Assembly (NCBI GenBank): GCA_902565595.1
Contig: CACFFD010000013.1
Location: forward strand, 1-37,530
Length of the DNA stretch: 37,530 bases
Direction of reading: 5' to 3'
Origin: Actinomycetota bacterium
GTDB lineage: Bacteria; Actinomycetota; Acidimicrobiia; Acidimicrobiales; UBA8592
Positions 1 to 8,854 of the stretch are shown piece by piece. Position 1 is the stretch's first letter, and each line of letters begins with the position of its first letter. The position numbers and the translations under genes are program-made. A model generated the notes under the pieces. That model worked only from the letters and a program-made list of their open reading frames with translations. It ran no database searches and was not told the origin of the DNA.

Positions 1-2
1 TG

Positions 3-236
3 TCAGATCTTCGTGAGTCTGGAGCGATAGAGCAGGATGCTGATGTTGTCATGTTCCTCTACCGTGATGAGGTCTATGACCCTGAGAGTCCTGATACAGG
101 AATGGCAGAAATTCAAATAGCGAAACACCGGTCCGGGCCGACTGACAGGATACGCTTAGCCTTCCTTCCCCACTTCACAAAGTTTGTTGATATGGCAAAA
201 CCGGGGACAGATGGTCCACCAGCCCAAGAGTTCTAA
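3..236 (+). CDS. dnaB: Replicative DNA helicase DnaB, C-terminal end (partial)
   Basis: The gene runs in from the left edge; the open frame starts at base 3 with no start codon in view. The visible 77 codons read through the end of the RecA-like helicase domain: the LRESGAIEQDADVVMFLYR segment, then the IAKHRSGPTD segment, both highly conserved in DnaB. DnaB is the hexameric helicase that unwinds DNA ahead of the replisome. The end is a normal TAA, and the short tail after the conserved part (about 15 residues) is usual. An internal ATG at 51 is not the start, because the conserved sequence continues upstream of it. Confidence 0.93.
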   Translation, partial: SDLRESGAIEQDADVVMFLYRDEVYDPESPDTGMAEIQIAKHRSGPTDRIRLAFLPHFTKFVDMAKPGTDGPPAQEF

Positions 237-245
237 ACTAGAAAG

Positions 246-452
246 ATGTTTTTAGGCGAAAATCTTCTCGTCCTTCTTGCGTTGGCTTTCGGAGGAGCGC
301 TTGCAGTCGGTAATTTTGTGGCCATTGTGAATACTAGAGGGGCCCCAAAAGATAGTGATTATGAAAAACCTCCCCTTGGAAGATCGATAGTGATGATACT
401 CATCGGTTTAATTGTTTCTATTTGGGCAATTGGAAGTTTAATCGCCGGCTAA
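246..452 (+). CDS. Small two-helix membrane protein, function unknown
   Basis: This 68-residue protein begins 9 bases after the dnaB stop and is probably co-transcribed with it. It has two hydrophobic segments (about residues 5-28 and 46-66) joined by a short polar loop with charged residues around KDSDYEKPP. I do not recognise a named family. The position next to dnaB and the clean membrane-protein composition support a real gene; no catalytic motif is visible. Confidence 0.7.
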   Translation: MFLGENLLVLLALAFGGALAVGNFVAIVNTRGAPKDSDYEKPPLGRSIVMILIGLIVSIWAIGSLIAG

Positions 453-526
453 TTCGGTATCTCTGATCAAGTCTTTACTGCTCCTTACTGTCAGGAACGA
501 CATCACTTCGCCCTATCCTTTTAGCT

Positions 527-1213
527 ATGTCCGAACTCATCGCTATTCGTCGAAAGATTCGTATGCAGGCGATCTCCATTGGCTTTGCAGTTGCGCCATT
601 CGGCGCAGCGTTTGGAGCCCTATGCACAGAAGCAGGTTTAGGCACGTGGGAAGCGCTTGGGTTTTCAAGCTTCGTATTTGGTGGGTCATCCCAATTCGCT
701 GCAGTCACTGTTTTAGCTGAGGGGGGAACAATCATTGCTGCTGTAGTAGCAGGCCTTCTTCTTAATCTCCGTTCATTGGCGTTCGGCGTTGTTATGGCTC
801 CTTCTCTGCAAGGGTCGCTTTTATGGAGAGCACTAACTTCACAATTGATGATTGATGAAGCTACCGCTGTAGGTTCTAGTCAAGATTCGCATGACCTTCG
901 ACGATATGGATACCTATGGGCGGGTCTCAGTGTCTTTGTTCTATGGAATTTCATGACCTGGGTTGGGGTTGCTTTACTGTCTGGAACGGGGACACTCATA
1001 GAGGACCTTGGAATAGATGCGACGATACCAGCAGCTTTTCTTGGTCTTGTTTGGCCAAAGCTTTCTTCAAAAGATCACCGAATACTTGCAGGAGTTGGAG
1101 TCGTCCTTGCCTTTATTCTGGTTCCATTCGTCCCACCTGGGATACCCGTAATTGCGGCGGCTTCAGCTGTTCTATTTTTTCGGCCATGGAGAGAGAAGAA
1201 TGATCATGAGTAA
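527..1213 (+). CDS. azlC: AzlC family branched-chain amino acid permease
   Basis: AzlC is the large subunit of the AzlCD system, which exports branched-chain amino acids and analogues in Bacillus and relatives. The 228-residue product is almost wholly hydrophobic. It carries the family's early Gly/Ala-rich helix (GFAVAPFGAAFGALCTEAGL), the segment FVFGGSSQFAAV, and LLLNLRSLAFGVVMAPSL, all typical of AzlC. Length fits the family (about 230). The ATG has no clear Shine-Dalgarno; a TATCCT lies 8 bases upstream, so a leaderless transcript is possible. It overlaps azlD by 14 bases, which implies translational coupling. Confidence 0.9.
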   Translation: MSELIAIRRKIRMQAISIGFAVAPFGAAFGALCTEAGLGTWEALGFSSFVFGGSSQFAAVTVLAEGGTIIAAVVAGLLLNLRSLAFGVVMAPSLQGSLLWRALTSQLMIDEATAVGSSQDSHDLRRYGYLWAGLSVFVLWNFMTWVGVALLSGTGTLIEDLGIDATIPAAFLGLVWPKLSSKDHRILAGVGVVLAFILVPFVPPGIPVIAAASAVLFFRPWREKNDHE

Positions 1214-1520
1214 CGCAGTTGTTGTTATCATCTCCTTAGCAGCGGGGACCTATGTACTAAAGTCCTTCGGTCCGCTTTTTTTGGCAAATGAACGCGCCTT
1301 GCCTTTTTGGCTTAAGAGATTCGCAACTCTCATTCCAACACCGCTTCTAGCAGCCCTTGTAATGACCAGTGCGGTAACAAACGATGACCAATTCGTATTC
1401 GATGCACGAATCGCTGGAGTTGTCGCAGCGATCATTGCTCTATCAAAACGTGTCCCCTTTGTATTTGTGGTAATTATTGCAGCTGCAGCAACCGCATTGT
1501 GGAGGCTCTTAATTGGGTAG
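1200..1520 (+). CDS. azlD: AzlD family branched-chain amino acid transport protein
   Basis: AzlD is the small partner of AzlC. The 106-residue protein has about four membrane segments and the family pattern GTYVLKSFGPLFL near the N-terminus, followed by a Lys-Arg loop and LIPTPLLAALVMT. I placed the start at the ATG at 1200, inside the end of azlC; ATG 1206 is equally possible. An upstream ATG at 1152 would add 16 residues of azlC shadow sequence and is unlikely. The AzlC-AzlD pairing with overlap is the standard gene order. Confidence 0.88.
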   Translation: MIMSNAVVVIISLAAGTYVLKSFGPLFLANERALPFWLKRFATLIPTPLLAALVMTSAVTNDDQFVFDARIAGVVAAIIALSKRVPFVFVVIIAAAATALWRLLIG

Positions 1521-1574
1521 AGTGCTTAAACTTCGAATGTCCAGGTCTCTATATTTTTGTTAGAGTTTCAGAAA

Positions 1575-1934
1575 ATGCCAGCTAGGATTACCTTTGTGGG
1601 AGACAGTGTTGCGGAAACCGCCGGTAAGACTCAAGTAAGCCAACAAGCAAAGGCTCAAAATACGTTTTCAACCGCCATGGTCATTTCTGGTATTCGCTGT
1701 GCCTTTACGTATGTTATTTTTCCTGTGTTTGCACCAATACTCGGGGTGGCATCTGGAGTTGGTTCCGGAATCGGACTTGTTGCGAGCATTATTGGGATAG
1801 CTGCAAATATCTACAGCATCAAGAGATTTCATTCATCGAATCATAAATACAAATGGCATATGACTGTATTGAATGTAGGCGTTATTGGTCTTTTAGCAGG
1901 TCTTATGGTGATGGATCTTACATCACTCTTTTAG
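1575..1934 (+). CDS. Small membrane protein, function unknown
   Basis: The product is about 119 residues. A polar N-terminal stretch of about 35 residues (MPARITFVGDSVAETAGKTQ) is followed by three hydrophobic segments near residues 38-58, 62-80 and 96-115, with Lys/His-rich loops between the last two. I do not recognise the family. The ATG at 1575 is preferred because a possible promoter (TTAAAC at 1526, TATATT at 1550) would start transcription after the alternative TTG at 1557. Codon use resembles its neighbours. Confidence 0.6.
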   Translation: MPARITFVGDSVAETAGKTQVSQQAKAQNTFSTAMVISGIRCAFTYVIFPVFAPILGVASGVGSGIGLVASIIGIAANIYSIKRFHSSNHKYKWHMTVLNVGVIGLLAGLMVMDLTSLF

Positions 1935-2006
1935 CGAGTGAAGGTAAGAGCACGAAACCTAGTGTCCCTATAGCTGAATTATTACAGCGGGGCTAAGATA
2001 TAAAGC

Positions 2007-3086
2007 ATGCTTGACGCGAAACATGATGGAGTCCTATCACGTGTGGGGATCTTGGATGCTGAATCCGATGGTGTCAGTGTTATGAACGCAGTTGTTGATA
2101 TTGGTAAAGCACGAATTCTTCATGATGTTAGTGTTACAGCGCCTAAAGGGTCTTGTCTCGTAATCTTGGGACCTAGTGGATGTGGCAAAACGACACTCCT
2201 TCGGGTCATCGCTGGATTACAACCAATATCTTCTGGCGAAATCTTTCTTTGTGGTGAACAAGTCTCTGGAAGTGAAGTTGAAACTCCACCTGAACAACGG
2301 AATGTGGGGATGGTTTTTCAGGATTGGGCTTTGTTTCCCCATTTAACAGTCATTGAGAATATTGTTTTTGGGCTTTCTAGGGACAAGCGCAAAAATTTAA
2401 CTAATGATGTGATTGAACTGCTTGATATGGTAGGAATTGCTGATTTAGCTGATAGAGCCCCCTCTTCGCTGTCTGGTGGTCAGAAACAACGAGTAGCGCT
2501 TGCTCGTGCTCTTGCCCCCAAACCCAAGGTGCTTTTATTGGATGAACCGTTCTCTAGTCTGGATACGGGGCTACGTCTTGAAGTTCGTTCAGAGGTTGCA
2601 GCTTTGCTTCGCTCTCTTGATGTGACAAGTGTTTTTGTTACTCATGACCAAGATGAGGCTTTTTCATTAGGGGATGAGGTAGCTGTTATGAACGATGGAA
2701 AAGTGGTTCAGCAGGATACTCCTTCGGAAATTTATCGGCACCCTACAAATAGGTGGGTTGCAGGGTTTGTTGGGAAAGCAAATACTGTTACAGGCGTTGC
2801 TTCAGGGAACAGGGCTGAGACTGCATTTGGTTCAATTACTTTATGCCATGACGCCTATGGCGCCGTCGATGTTCTCGTTCGCCCTGAAGAGCTTTCCCTT
2901 TCCACCGGGAGCATGGCAATAGTTATAGATGTTGACTTTTATGGACATGATTCTCTCTACGTTCTTCAGTCAAATGACGGAGAGGAGCTTGTCTGTCGAA
3001 GCGCTGGAGCCCCGGATCATCGAATAGGGGATCAAGTCGACATACAGCACTCTGGAGTGACGTCCGTTAGTTTTCCCAAGGATTAA
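2007..3086 (+). CDS. fbpC: Fe3+-type ABC transporter ATP-binding protein (FbpC-like)
   Basis: This 359-residue ATPase would energise uptake of ferric iron with the binding protein and permease encoded at 6177-8854. Visible motifs are Walker A (GPSGCGKTT), the Q-loop (VFQDWALFPHLTV), the ABC signature (LSGGQKQRVALARAL), Walker B (VLLLDEPFSSLD) and the switch His (VFVTHDQDEA). About 110 residues follow the ATPase domain, with the form of a TOBE/MOP domain (VDVLVRPEELSLS). Its length suits FbpC/PotA-type subunits. The N-terminus is longer than usual, so the true start could lie further in. The gene is separated from its likely partners by 3 kb. Substrate assignment is inference from those partners; the ABC call itself is certain. 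Confidence 0.88.
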   Translation: MLDAKHDGVLSRVGILDAESDGVSVMNAVVDIGKARILHDVSVTAPKGSCLVILGPSGCGKTTLLRVIAGLQPISSGEIFLCGEQVSGSEVETPPEQRNVGMVFQDWALFPHLTVIENIVFGLSRDKRKNLTNDVIELLDMVGIADLADRAPSSLSGGQKQRVALARALAPKPKVLLLDEPFSSLDTGLRLEVRSEVAALLRSLDVTSVFVTHDQDEAFSLGDEVAVMNDGKVVQQDTPSEIYRHPTNRWVAGFVGKANTVTGVASGNRAETAFGSITLCHDAYGAVDVLVRPEELSLSTGSMAIVIDVDFYGHDSLYVLQSNDGEELVCRSAGAPDHRIGDQVDIQHSGVTSVSFPKD

Positions 3087-3090
3087 AAAT

Positions 3091-3153
3091 AGCCCAAAAA
3101 GTATGGTCGGACCCCCGAAGAGGTCCGACCATGAGGGAATATACTTTTGGGTT
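3091..3153. terminator. Bidirectional hairpin terminator between convergent genes
   Basis: A perfect 11-bp stem (ATGGTCGGACC at 3103-3113 and its complement at 3122-3132) encloses an 8-base loop. It is flanked by a second complementary layer, AGCCCAAAAAGTAT at 3091 and ATACTTTTGGGTT at 3141, giving A-rich and T-rich arms on both strands. It fills the gap between the convergent fbpC-like and FEA1-like genes, so it can stop transcription from either side. Confidence 0.85.
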
Positions 3154-3155
3154 AA

Positions 3156-4388
<1,233 letters not shown>

Positions 4389-4401
4389 AATCCCTCCAAT
4401 A

Positions 4402-4449
4402 TTAGGTTTACTTAACAAAACATGATAGGGAAACTTTTTAAAAGTGCAA
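4402..4449 (-). promoter_or_regulatory. Promoter and DtxR-type operator for the FEA1-like gene
   Basis: On the minus strand a -35 TTGCAC (4449-4444) and -10 TATCAT (4427-4422) are separated by 16 bases. Six bases after the -10 lies TTAAGTAAACCTAA (plus strand TTAGGTTTACTTAA, 4402-4415). It differs from the perfect palindrome at 12703 at two positions and would cover the transcription start. Binding there should block initiation. Confidence 0.65.
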
Positions 4450-4494
4450 CGTTTTAGCGATAAATAAATCTTTCAGGCTTCTACCAAAAAATTT

Positions 4495-6120
4495 TTAGGG
4501 GACAGTGTTTAATTCTCGATAGACAGCGGGTACAACTTTTTTAAGATATGGGAAAAGCTTTATGAAGCTTTCTCCTGTGGTACGGAAGTGGTAGCTGATG
4601 GGAACTTCTAGGTAGATGTATCCTTTTGCTAACAAGTCGAGGGTGATCACTTGGGCATAATTAAAGTCGTGGATGATCTCAGCAGCTTGGGCAGCTCTGG
4701 GGGAGAATGCACGATAGCCGCTTTGACCATCTGTGATTTTTCTTCGCGCGATCAGTGAAAGGATCCGAGTCAGCACAAGATTCCCGAAACGTCTGTGTGG
4801 TCGCATAAATTCAATATCTCCTAGGAACCTACTCCCTACTACGTAGTCGGCATGACCTATCAGAATAGGTTCAACGAGATTTTGGAGTTCCTCTGGAGGG
4901 TATTCTCCATCCGCATCAGCAAAGACAACAGCACATGCCTTCCGCTTTACTCCTTCAGACAGACCTACGCGAACTGCGGCTCCAAGTCCTCGGTTCTGCT
5001 CCAGTGAAAGTACTTCTGCTCCAGCTGCGCTGGCGACTACAGCGGTGGCATCGGTGGAACCATCATCAATAATTAGACATTCAACGGGAAGGCCACAGAC
5101 TTCTTTTGGAACTCGACGAATGCAATCGGCGACGGCCTCCTCTTCATTAAAAGCTGGGAGAAAAAGCAGTATAGGATTTTTAACCGGAGGGCCTTCGGGG
5201 TCCATCTCGGAAATTTTCTGAAGTCGTATTCTTCCAAGGAGATTTGGTTTTGGAGTGAAGACAGCGACGCCCCCAGCTACAAGAGAGTATGAAGTCTTTA
5301 AGGCATGGGCTGTGAGAGCAGCAACTAGTGCTGCATCTGCCTCATATCCAAGAGCAACGTATGCTGCAACAGCTGCTGCTTCATATGTTCCAAATCCTCC
5401 CGGAGCAATCGCAGCTATTTGAGCTGCAACTGCGACGGTTGTAACTAATAGGGCGTCACTCCATGAGGCGTTTAGACCTGCCCATTGAGCACATTGCCAA
5501 ACTAAAATTGATTCGAGAAGCCAAGCAGCAGCCGAAAGGCTAATCGCTATTGGCCCTGGTAGCTTCACTGAATCATTACTCTTGACTATTTTTTTCAGCC
5601 AATTTATTGAAAGTAGGCAGATGATGCCGACAATACCTATCAGCATCCAGCCTACCCATCCGAGCAAGTTCGCAAATGCGGCTGGGGCAATCGCCACGCC
5701 GATAACAATGACACACAATACGTCCGCAGATCTGAGAGTTAATGTTGAAGCTGTGGCAGCGTCGAGCGAAGTTGAGCTTCTGCGAATAATACTTACCACT
5801 CGGAATGGTTCCCCAAGCCGGAAAGGAAGAACATGGTTCGCGCCGAGTGAGAGATGGATGCCCGCAAGACTTTGATTAAGTGAAATAGACGGTAGTACTT
5901 TTTTCCATGCAATAGCGCGGAGGAAAAATGCAACCATGAATGCGCCCAGAGCTAAGCAAACTCCCAGCGGTTCATTACTAGCTTGACGGACTGCATCCTT
6001 GAAAGCAGAGGCATCGAGCAGTCGAAAAATAATAACAGTAGCTATAGCGAAGCTTATGACCGCTACGAGGAAGACAATAAAAGGGTTCTTCAAATATTTG
6101 CTGTGACGAGTAAACTTCAT
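4495..6120 (-). CDS. Flippase-like membrane domain fused to family 2 glycosyltransferase
   Basis: The 541-residue protein has two parts. Residues 1 to about 300 are hydrophobic with many membrane segments and match the lysylphosphatidylglycerol synthase transmembrane/UPF0104 type (RLGEPFRVVSIIRRSS, IAPGGFGTYEAAAVAAYVALGY). From about residue 310 a GT2 domain of DPM/polyprenyl-phosphate type begins: FLPAFNEEEAVADCI, IIDDGSTDAT, the acidic nucleotide-sugar motif FADADGEYPP, VGSRFLG and DGQSGYRAFS. It probably transfers a sugar to a lipid carrier or polar lipid and may also move it across the membrane; substrate unknown. It is divergent from fbpA with a 56-base gap, so their promoters must overlap. 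The fusion order, membrane part first, is uncommon in my experience. Confidence 0.82.
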   Translation of the reverse strand: MKFTRHSKYLKNPFIVFLVAVISFAIATVIIFRLLDASAFKDAVRQASNEPLGVCLALGAFMVAFFLRAIAWKKVLPSISLNQSLAGIHLSLGANHVLPFRLGEPFRVVSIIRRSSTSLDAATASTLTLRSADVLCVIVIGVAIAPAAFANLLGWVGWMLIGIVGIICLLSINWLKKIVKSNDSVKLPGPIAISLSAAAWLLESILVWQCAQWAGLNASWSDALLVTTVAVAAQIAAIAPGGFGTYEAAAVAAYVALGYEADAALVAALTAHALKTSYSLVAGGVAVFTPKPNLLGRIRLQKISEMDPEGPPVKNPILLFLPAFNEEEAVADCIRRVPKEVCGLPVECLIIDDGSTDATAVVASAAGAEVLSLEQNRGLGAAVRVGLSEGVKRKACAVVFADADGEYPPEELQNLVEPILIGHADYVVGSRFLGDIEFMRPHRRFGNLVLTRILSLIARRKITDGQSGYRAFSPRAAQAAEIIHDFNYAQVITLDLLAKGYIYLEVPISYHFRTTGESFIKLFPYLKKVVPAVYRELNTVP

Positions 6121-6128
6121 ACTAAACG

Positions 6129-6168
6129 TTAGGATAGCTTAACATTTTTGAAAAAATACGTGTATAGT
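6129..6168 (+). promoter_or_regulatory. Promoter and DtxR-type operator for fbpA
   Basis: TTAGGATAGCTTAA (6129-6142) is the most diverged of the four palindromes here. It overlaps a -35 TTAACA (6139-6144), followed after 18 bases by a -10 TATAGT (6163-6168). The ATG at 6177 is 8 bases after the -10, so the transcript is probably leaderless, which agrees with the absence of a Shine-Dalgarno. Confidence 0.6.
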
Positions 6169-6176
6169 TCAACGCT

Positions 6177-7253
6177 ATGAGATTACGAATATTTTTTTCA
6201 ACACTATTAACCGCTTTACTTATCGTTTCCTGTGGTGGAGGAAACTCAGGTACGATTGACGGAAGAGCGGCAGAAATATATCCACCCGGAGCTGAGAAAT
6301 GTGCCGACTCAAATGGGCGTACGGTAACTATTTACTCTGGAAGAACAGAAAATCTAATTAACCCCGTTCTTGAAGCCTTTGCTTGTGAGACAGGAACAAA
6401 TGTTCAGGTTAGGTGGGGTGCGTCAACAGACTTAGCTCTCCTAATAAATGAAGAAGGGGACAAAACGCTTGCTGATGTTTTTCTATCCCGTTCACCTGGC
6501 CCTGTAGGGTATTTAGAGTCCAAGGGATTGCTTGGAACAATTGGTTCAGAAACACTTGGACTTGTAGAAGAGCAAAACCGATCTGCTTCTGGAAAGTGGA
6601 TTGGTTTTTCAGGCCGGAAACGAGTCATGGTCTATAACACAGATGAATATAGTCCAGAGGACCTTCCTGACTCAGTTTTTGATCTAACTGGGGAAGAATA
6701 TAGAGATAAGGTCGCTTTGCCTGCAACAAACGGATCATTCATTGATTGGTTTACGGTCTTTATGGATGTCCACGGAAAAGATGTAGCGACTAAATGGCTA
6801 GAGGACATGGTCGCTAATGGTGCCAAATATTATCCGAATAATCGTTCGATAGTGGAAGCTGCCGGCCGTGGAGAAATTTCAATGGGTCTTGTAAATCATT
6901 ACTATAACTATCAAATTAAAGCTTCTGAAGGGGCTTCACATAAAGCTGAAAATTATGACTTTGATAATGATGACATAGGTTCTTTACTTGTAATTACAGC
7001 AGCAACCATCTTAGACAGTTCAGAAAACGTGGAAGCTTCAGAAGATCTTTTGCAGTATTTATTGTCTGCTCCTGTGCAGCAGTATTTTACTGATCGGACA
7101 TTTGAGTATCCATTAGCTGCAGGAGTTCAAGCGAATGAAACTTTACCCCAACTAACTGCTTTAGAAATTGGTTCTGTCGATTTTGACAAACTTGGGGGAG
7201 GATTTGAAGAAGCGTCGCGAATCATCGAGGCAAGTGGCATCCTTAATAGGTGA
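6177..7253 (+). CDS. fbpA: Ferric-iron ABC transporter substrate-binding lipoprotein (FbpA-like)
   Basis: This 358-residue secreted protein begins with a short lipoprotein signal (LIVSC, Cys at residue 19). It has the periplasmic-binding-protein type II fold seen in FbpA/FutA: VTIYSGRTENLINPVLEAF near the start, FLSRSPGPVGYLE, GFSGRKRVMVYN, and the segment GLVNHYYNYQIK (Tyr 242 and 243). That tandem tyrosine is where FbpA proteins bind Fe3+. The role is binding ferric iron outside the membrane and delivering it to the permease that follows. Its TGA overlaps the permease GTG by 4 bases. Fe3+ specificity is inferred from the tyrosines and context. Confidence 0.88.
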   Translation: MRLRIFFSTLLTALLIVSCGGGNSGTIDGRAAEIYPPGAEKCADSNGRTVTIYSGRTENLINPVLEAFACETGTNVQVRWGASTDLALLINEEGDKTLADVFLSRSPGPVGYLESKGLLGTIGSETLGLVEEQNRSASGKWIGFSGRKRVMVYNTDEYSPEDLPDSVFDLTGEEYRDKVALPATNGSFIDWFTVFMDVHGKDVATKWLEDMVANGAKYYPNNRSIVEAAGRGEISMGLVNHYYNYQIKASEGASHKAENYDFDNDDIGSLLVITAATILDSSENVEASEDLLQYLLSAPVQQYFTDRTFEYPLAAGVQANETLPQLTALEIGSVDFDKLGGGFEEASRIIEASGILNR

Positions 7254-8854
7254 GCCAAATTGAAATAAGACGATCATCACCGATTACCCTTCGGGTAATT
7301 GTCTATGGTTTAGCATTTCTCTTTAGCTTCCCAGGTCTATACCTCATATGGCGTAACTTTACAGAGGAGTCAGACCCTGTTGGTTTGATCAAGACGCAAA
7401 GGGTACTAGCCCCTCTCTGGAGAACGTTCTCCTTAGCTTTAACTGTTTCCCTTACAGCTGCCTGTATTGGAACAATGTTGGCTTGGTTTACCAGCCGAAC
7501 GGATATGTGGGGAAACCGTCTATGGAGAATTTTGTTACCGATCCCGCTTGTTTTCCCAACTTTCATTGGAGCAGCTGCCTTTATCCGGACAATGAACCCA
7601 GGCGGGTTAATGAATCGCATGTTGGATGGATTTGGGATTGAAACTGTTATAGAAATGCGAGGGTTTTTCGGCGCTTGGTTGGTTCTCACTTTATTTTGCT
7701 ATCCATATGTATATCTACCGGTTGCTGCGCGTTTACGCCAACTTCCACAATCGCTAGAAGAAAATGCGCGGGTTTTGGGTCAATCCGCATTTCAGACGTT
7801 CGGGCGTGTTGTTTTGCCACAGATCGGATCCATACTTGCAGCAGGAAGCTTGCTCGTTTTTCTCTATACGATTAGTGATTTTGGCGCTGTCCAATTAATG
7901 AGATACGACACCTTGACGCGTAGCATCTATACAAATCGTCTCATTAATCAACCGACAGCTTTAGCCTTAAGTCTTCTCCTGCTCCTTCTTGCCGCAGTCA
8001 TTGTTCTTTCAGAAAGATTTTTCTCTAGAGTCACTTTTACTTCAGAGGAAACATTCACTGGTGATCCTGTTATCTATCCATTAGGAAAGTGGAGGATCCC
8101 AGCTCTCATTACTGTAGTTATAACACTGCTGCTCTCTGTAGGAGCTCCAATGCTTGCTCTTGGTGATTGGGCGGCTGATGGAATTTCCCGAACGACACGA
8201 GGCGGCTCACCTCTAACCATTGATAGGGGGCAGGTTCTAGAATCAACTTGGAATACCTTATCGGTCAGTGTCGTTGCAGGGATCGTTGCCGTATTGGCAG
8301 TACTACCAATAGCCTTTCTTGTTTCTCGGTACCGGTCGCGTTCAGGAACTTTCGCCCATGCTGTCGTGATAGCAACTTTTGCTGTGCCCGGCCTGCTGAT
8401 AGCCCTTGCTATGCGATTTTGGATTTTGCGAACAGATTGGGCATTCGATCTTCTTGACAACACTAAAGCCCTTTTAGTCTTTTCCTACATTGTCCGCTTT
8501 GGCTCGTTAGCAATGGGGATAGTACTGGTTGCTGTCGCTGCTGTTCCGAAAAAACTTCATGACGTAGGTCAAACTCTCGGAACGAAAAGAACGCCACGGT
8601 TCTTTCGAATAGATCTTCCACTCATGGCACCGGGCATGGGAGCAGCCGCAGGACTAGTTATTCTCTCAACCATGAAAGAACTCCCTATCACTTTGTTAAT
8701 TTCACCACTTGGGTTTTCAACTTTGGCCACGCGCATTTTTAGTTCCTTTGAAGACGCATTTGTGGCTGAAGCAGGAATCATGGCTGTGATCCTCGTGCTA
8801 CTTTCCTTTGTCCTCACATGGTTTTTAGTTATTCGAAAAGCCGACCATCTATGA
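7250..8854 (+). CDS. fbpB: Ferric-iron ABC transporter permease (FbpB-like)
   Basis: The 534-residue protein has about twelve membrane segments in two halves, each with a binding-protein-dependent transport motif facing the ATPase: LEENARVLGQSAFQTFGRVVLPQ in the first half, and LHDVGQTLGTKRTPRFFRIDLPL in the second. This duplicated-permease form is typical of FbpB/FutB/SfuB. Translation starts at GTG 7250 inside the stop of fbpA (GTGA), a coupled arrangement. The ATPase is not adjacent but at 2007-3086. Confidence 0.9.
   Translation: MSQIEIRRSSPITLRVIVYGLAFLFSFPGLYLIWRNFTEESDPVGLIKTQRVLAPLWRTFSLALTVSLTAACIGTMLAWFTSRTDMWGNRLWRILLPIPLVFPTFIGAAAFIRTMNPGGLMNRMLDGFGIETVIEMRGFFGAWLVLTLFCYPYVYLPVAARLRQLPQSLEENARVLGQSAFQTFGRVVLPQIGSILAAGSLLVFLYTISDFGAVQLMRYDTLTRSIYTNRLINQPTALALSLLLLLLAAVIVLSERFFSRVTFTSEETFTGDPVIYPLGKWRIPALITVVITLLLSVGAPMLALGDWAADGISRTTRGGSPLTIDRGQVLESTWNTLSVSVVAGIVAVLAVLPIAFLVSRYRSRSGTFAHAVVIATFAVPGLLIALAMRFWILRTDWAFDLLDNTKALLVFSYIVRFGSLAMGIVLVAVAAVPKKLHDVGQTLGTKRTPRFFRIDLPLMAPGMGAAAGLVILSTMKELPITLLISPLGFSTLATRIFSSFEDAFVAEAGIMAVILVLLSFVLTWFLVIRKADHL

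Noticed and set aside
475-735. Minus-strand frame antisense to azlC
   Set aside because: It overlaps the conserved AzlC N-terminus, and its product has low complexity and no recognisable features.
1949-1972. AAGGT...ACCTA inverted repeat before fbpC as an operator
   Set aside because: The half sites are 11 bases apart, unlike the compact palindrome at the other four places.
8248-8457. Open frames on other frames and strands inside the permease, GT2 fusion, epimerase, OYE and kinase genes
   Set aside because: Their translations show no family motifs or sensible composition, and they lie wholly within well-supported genes.
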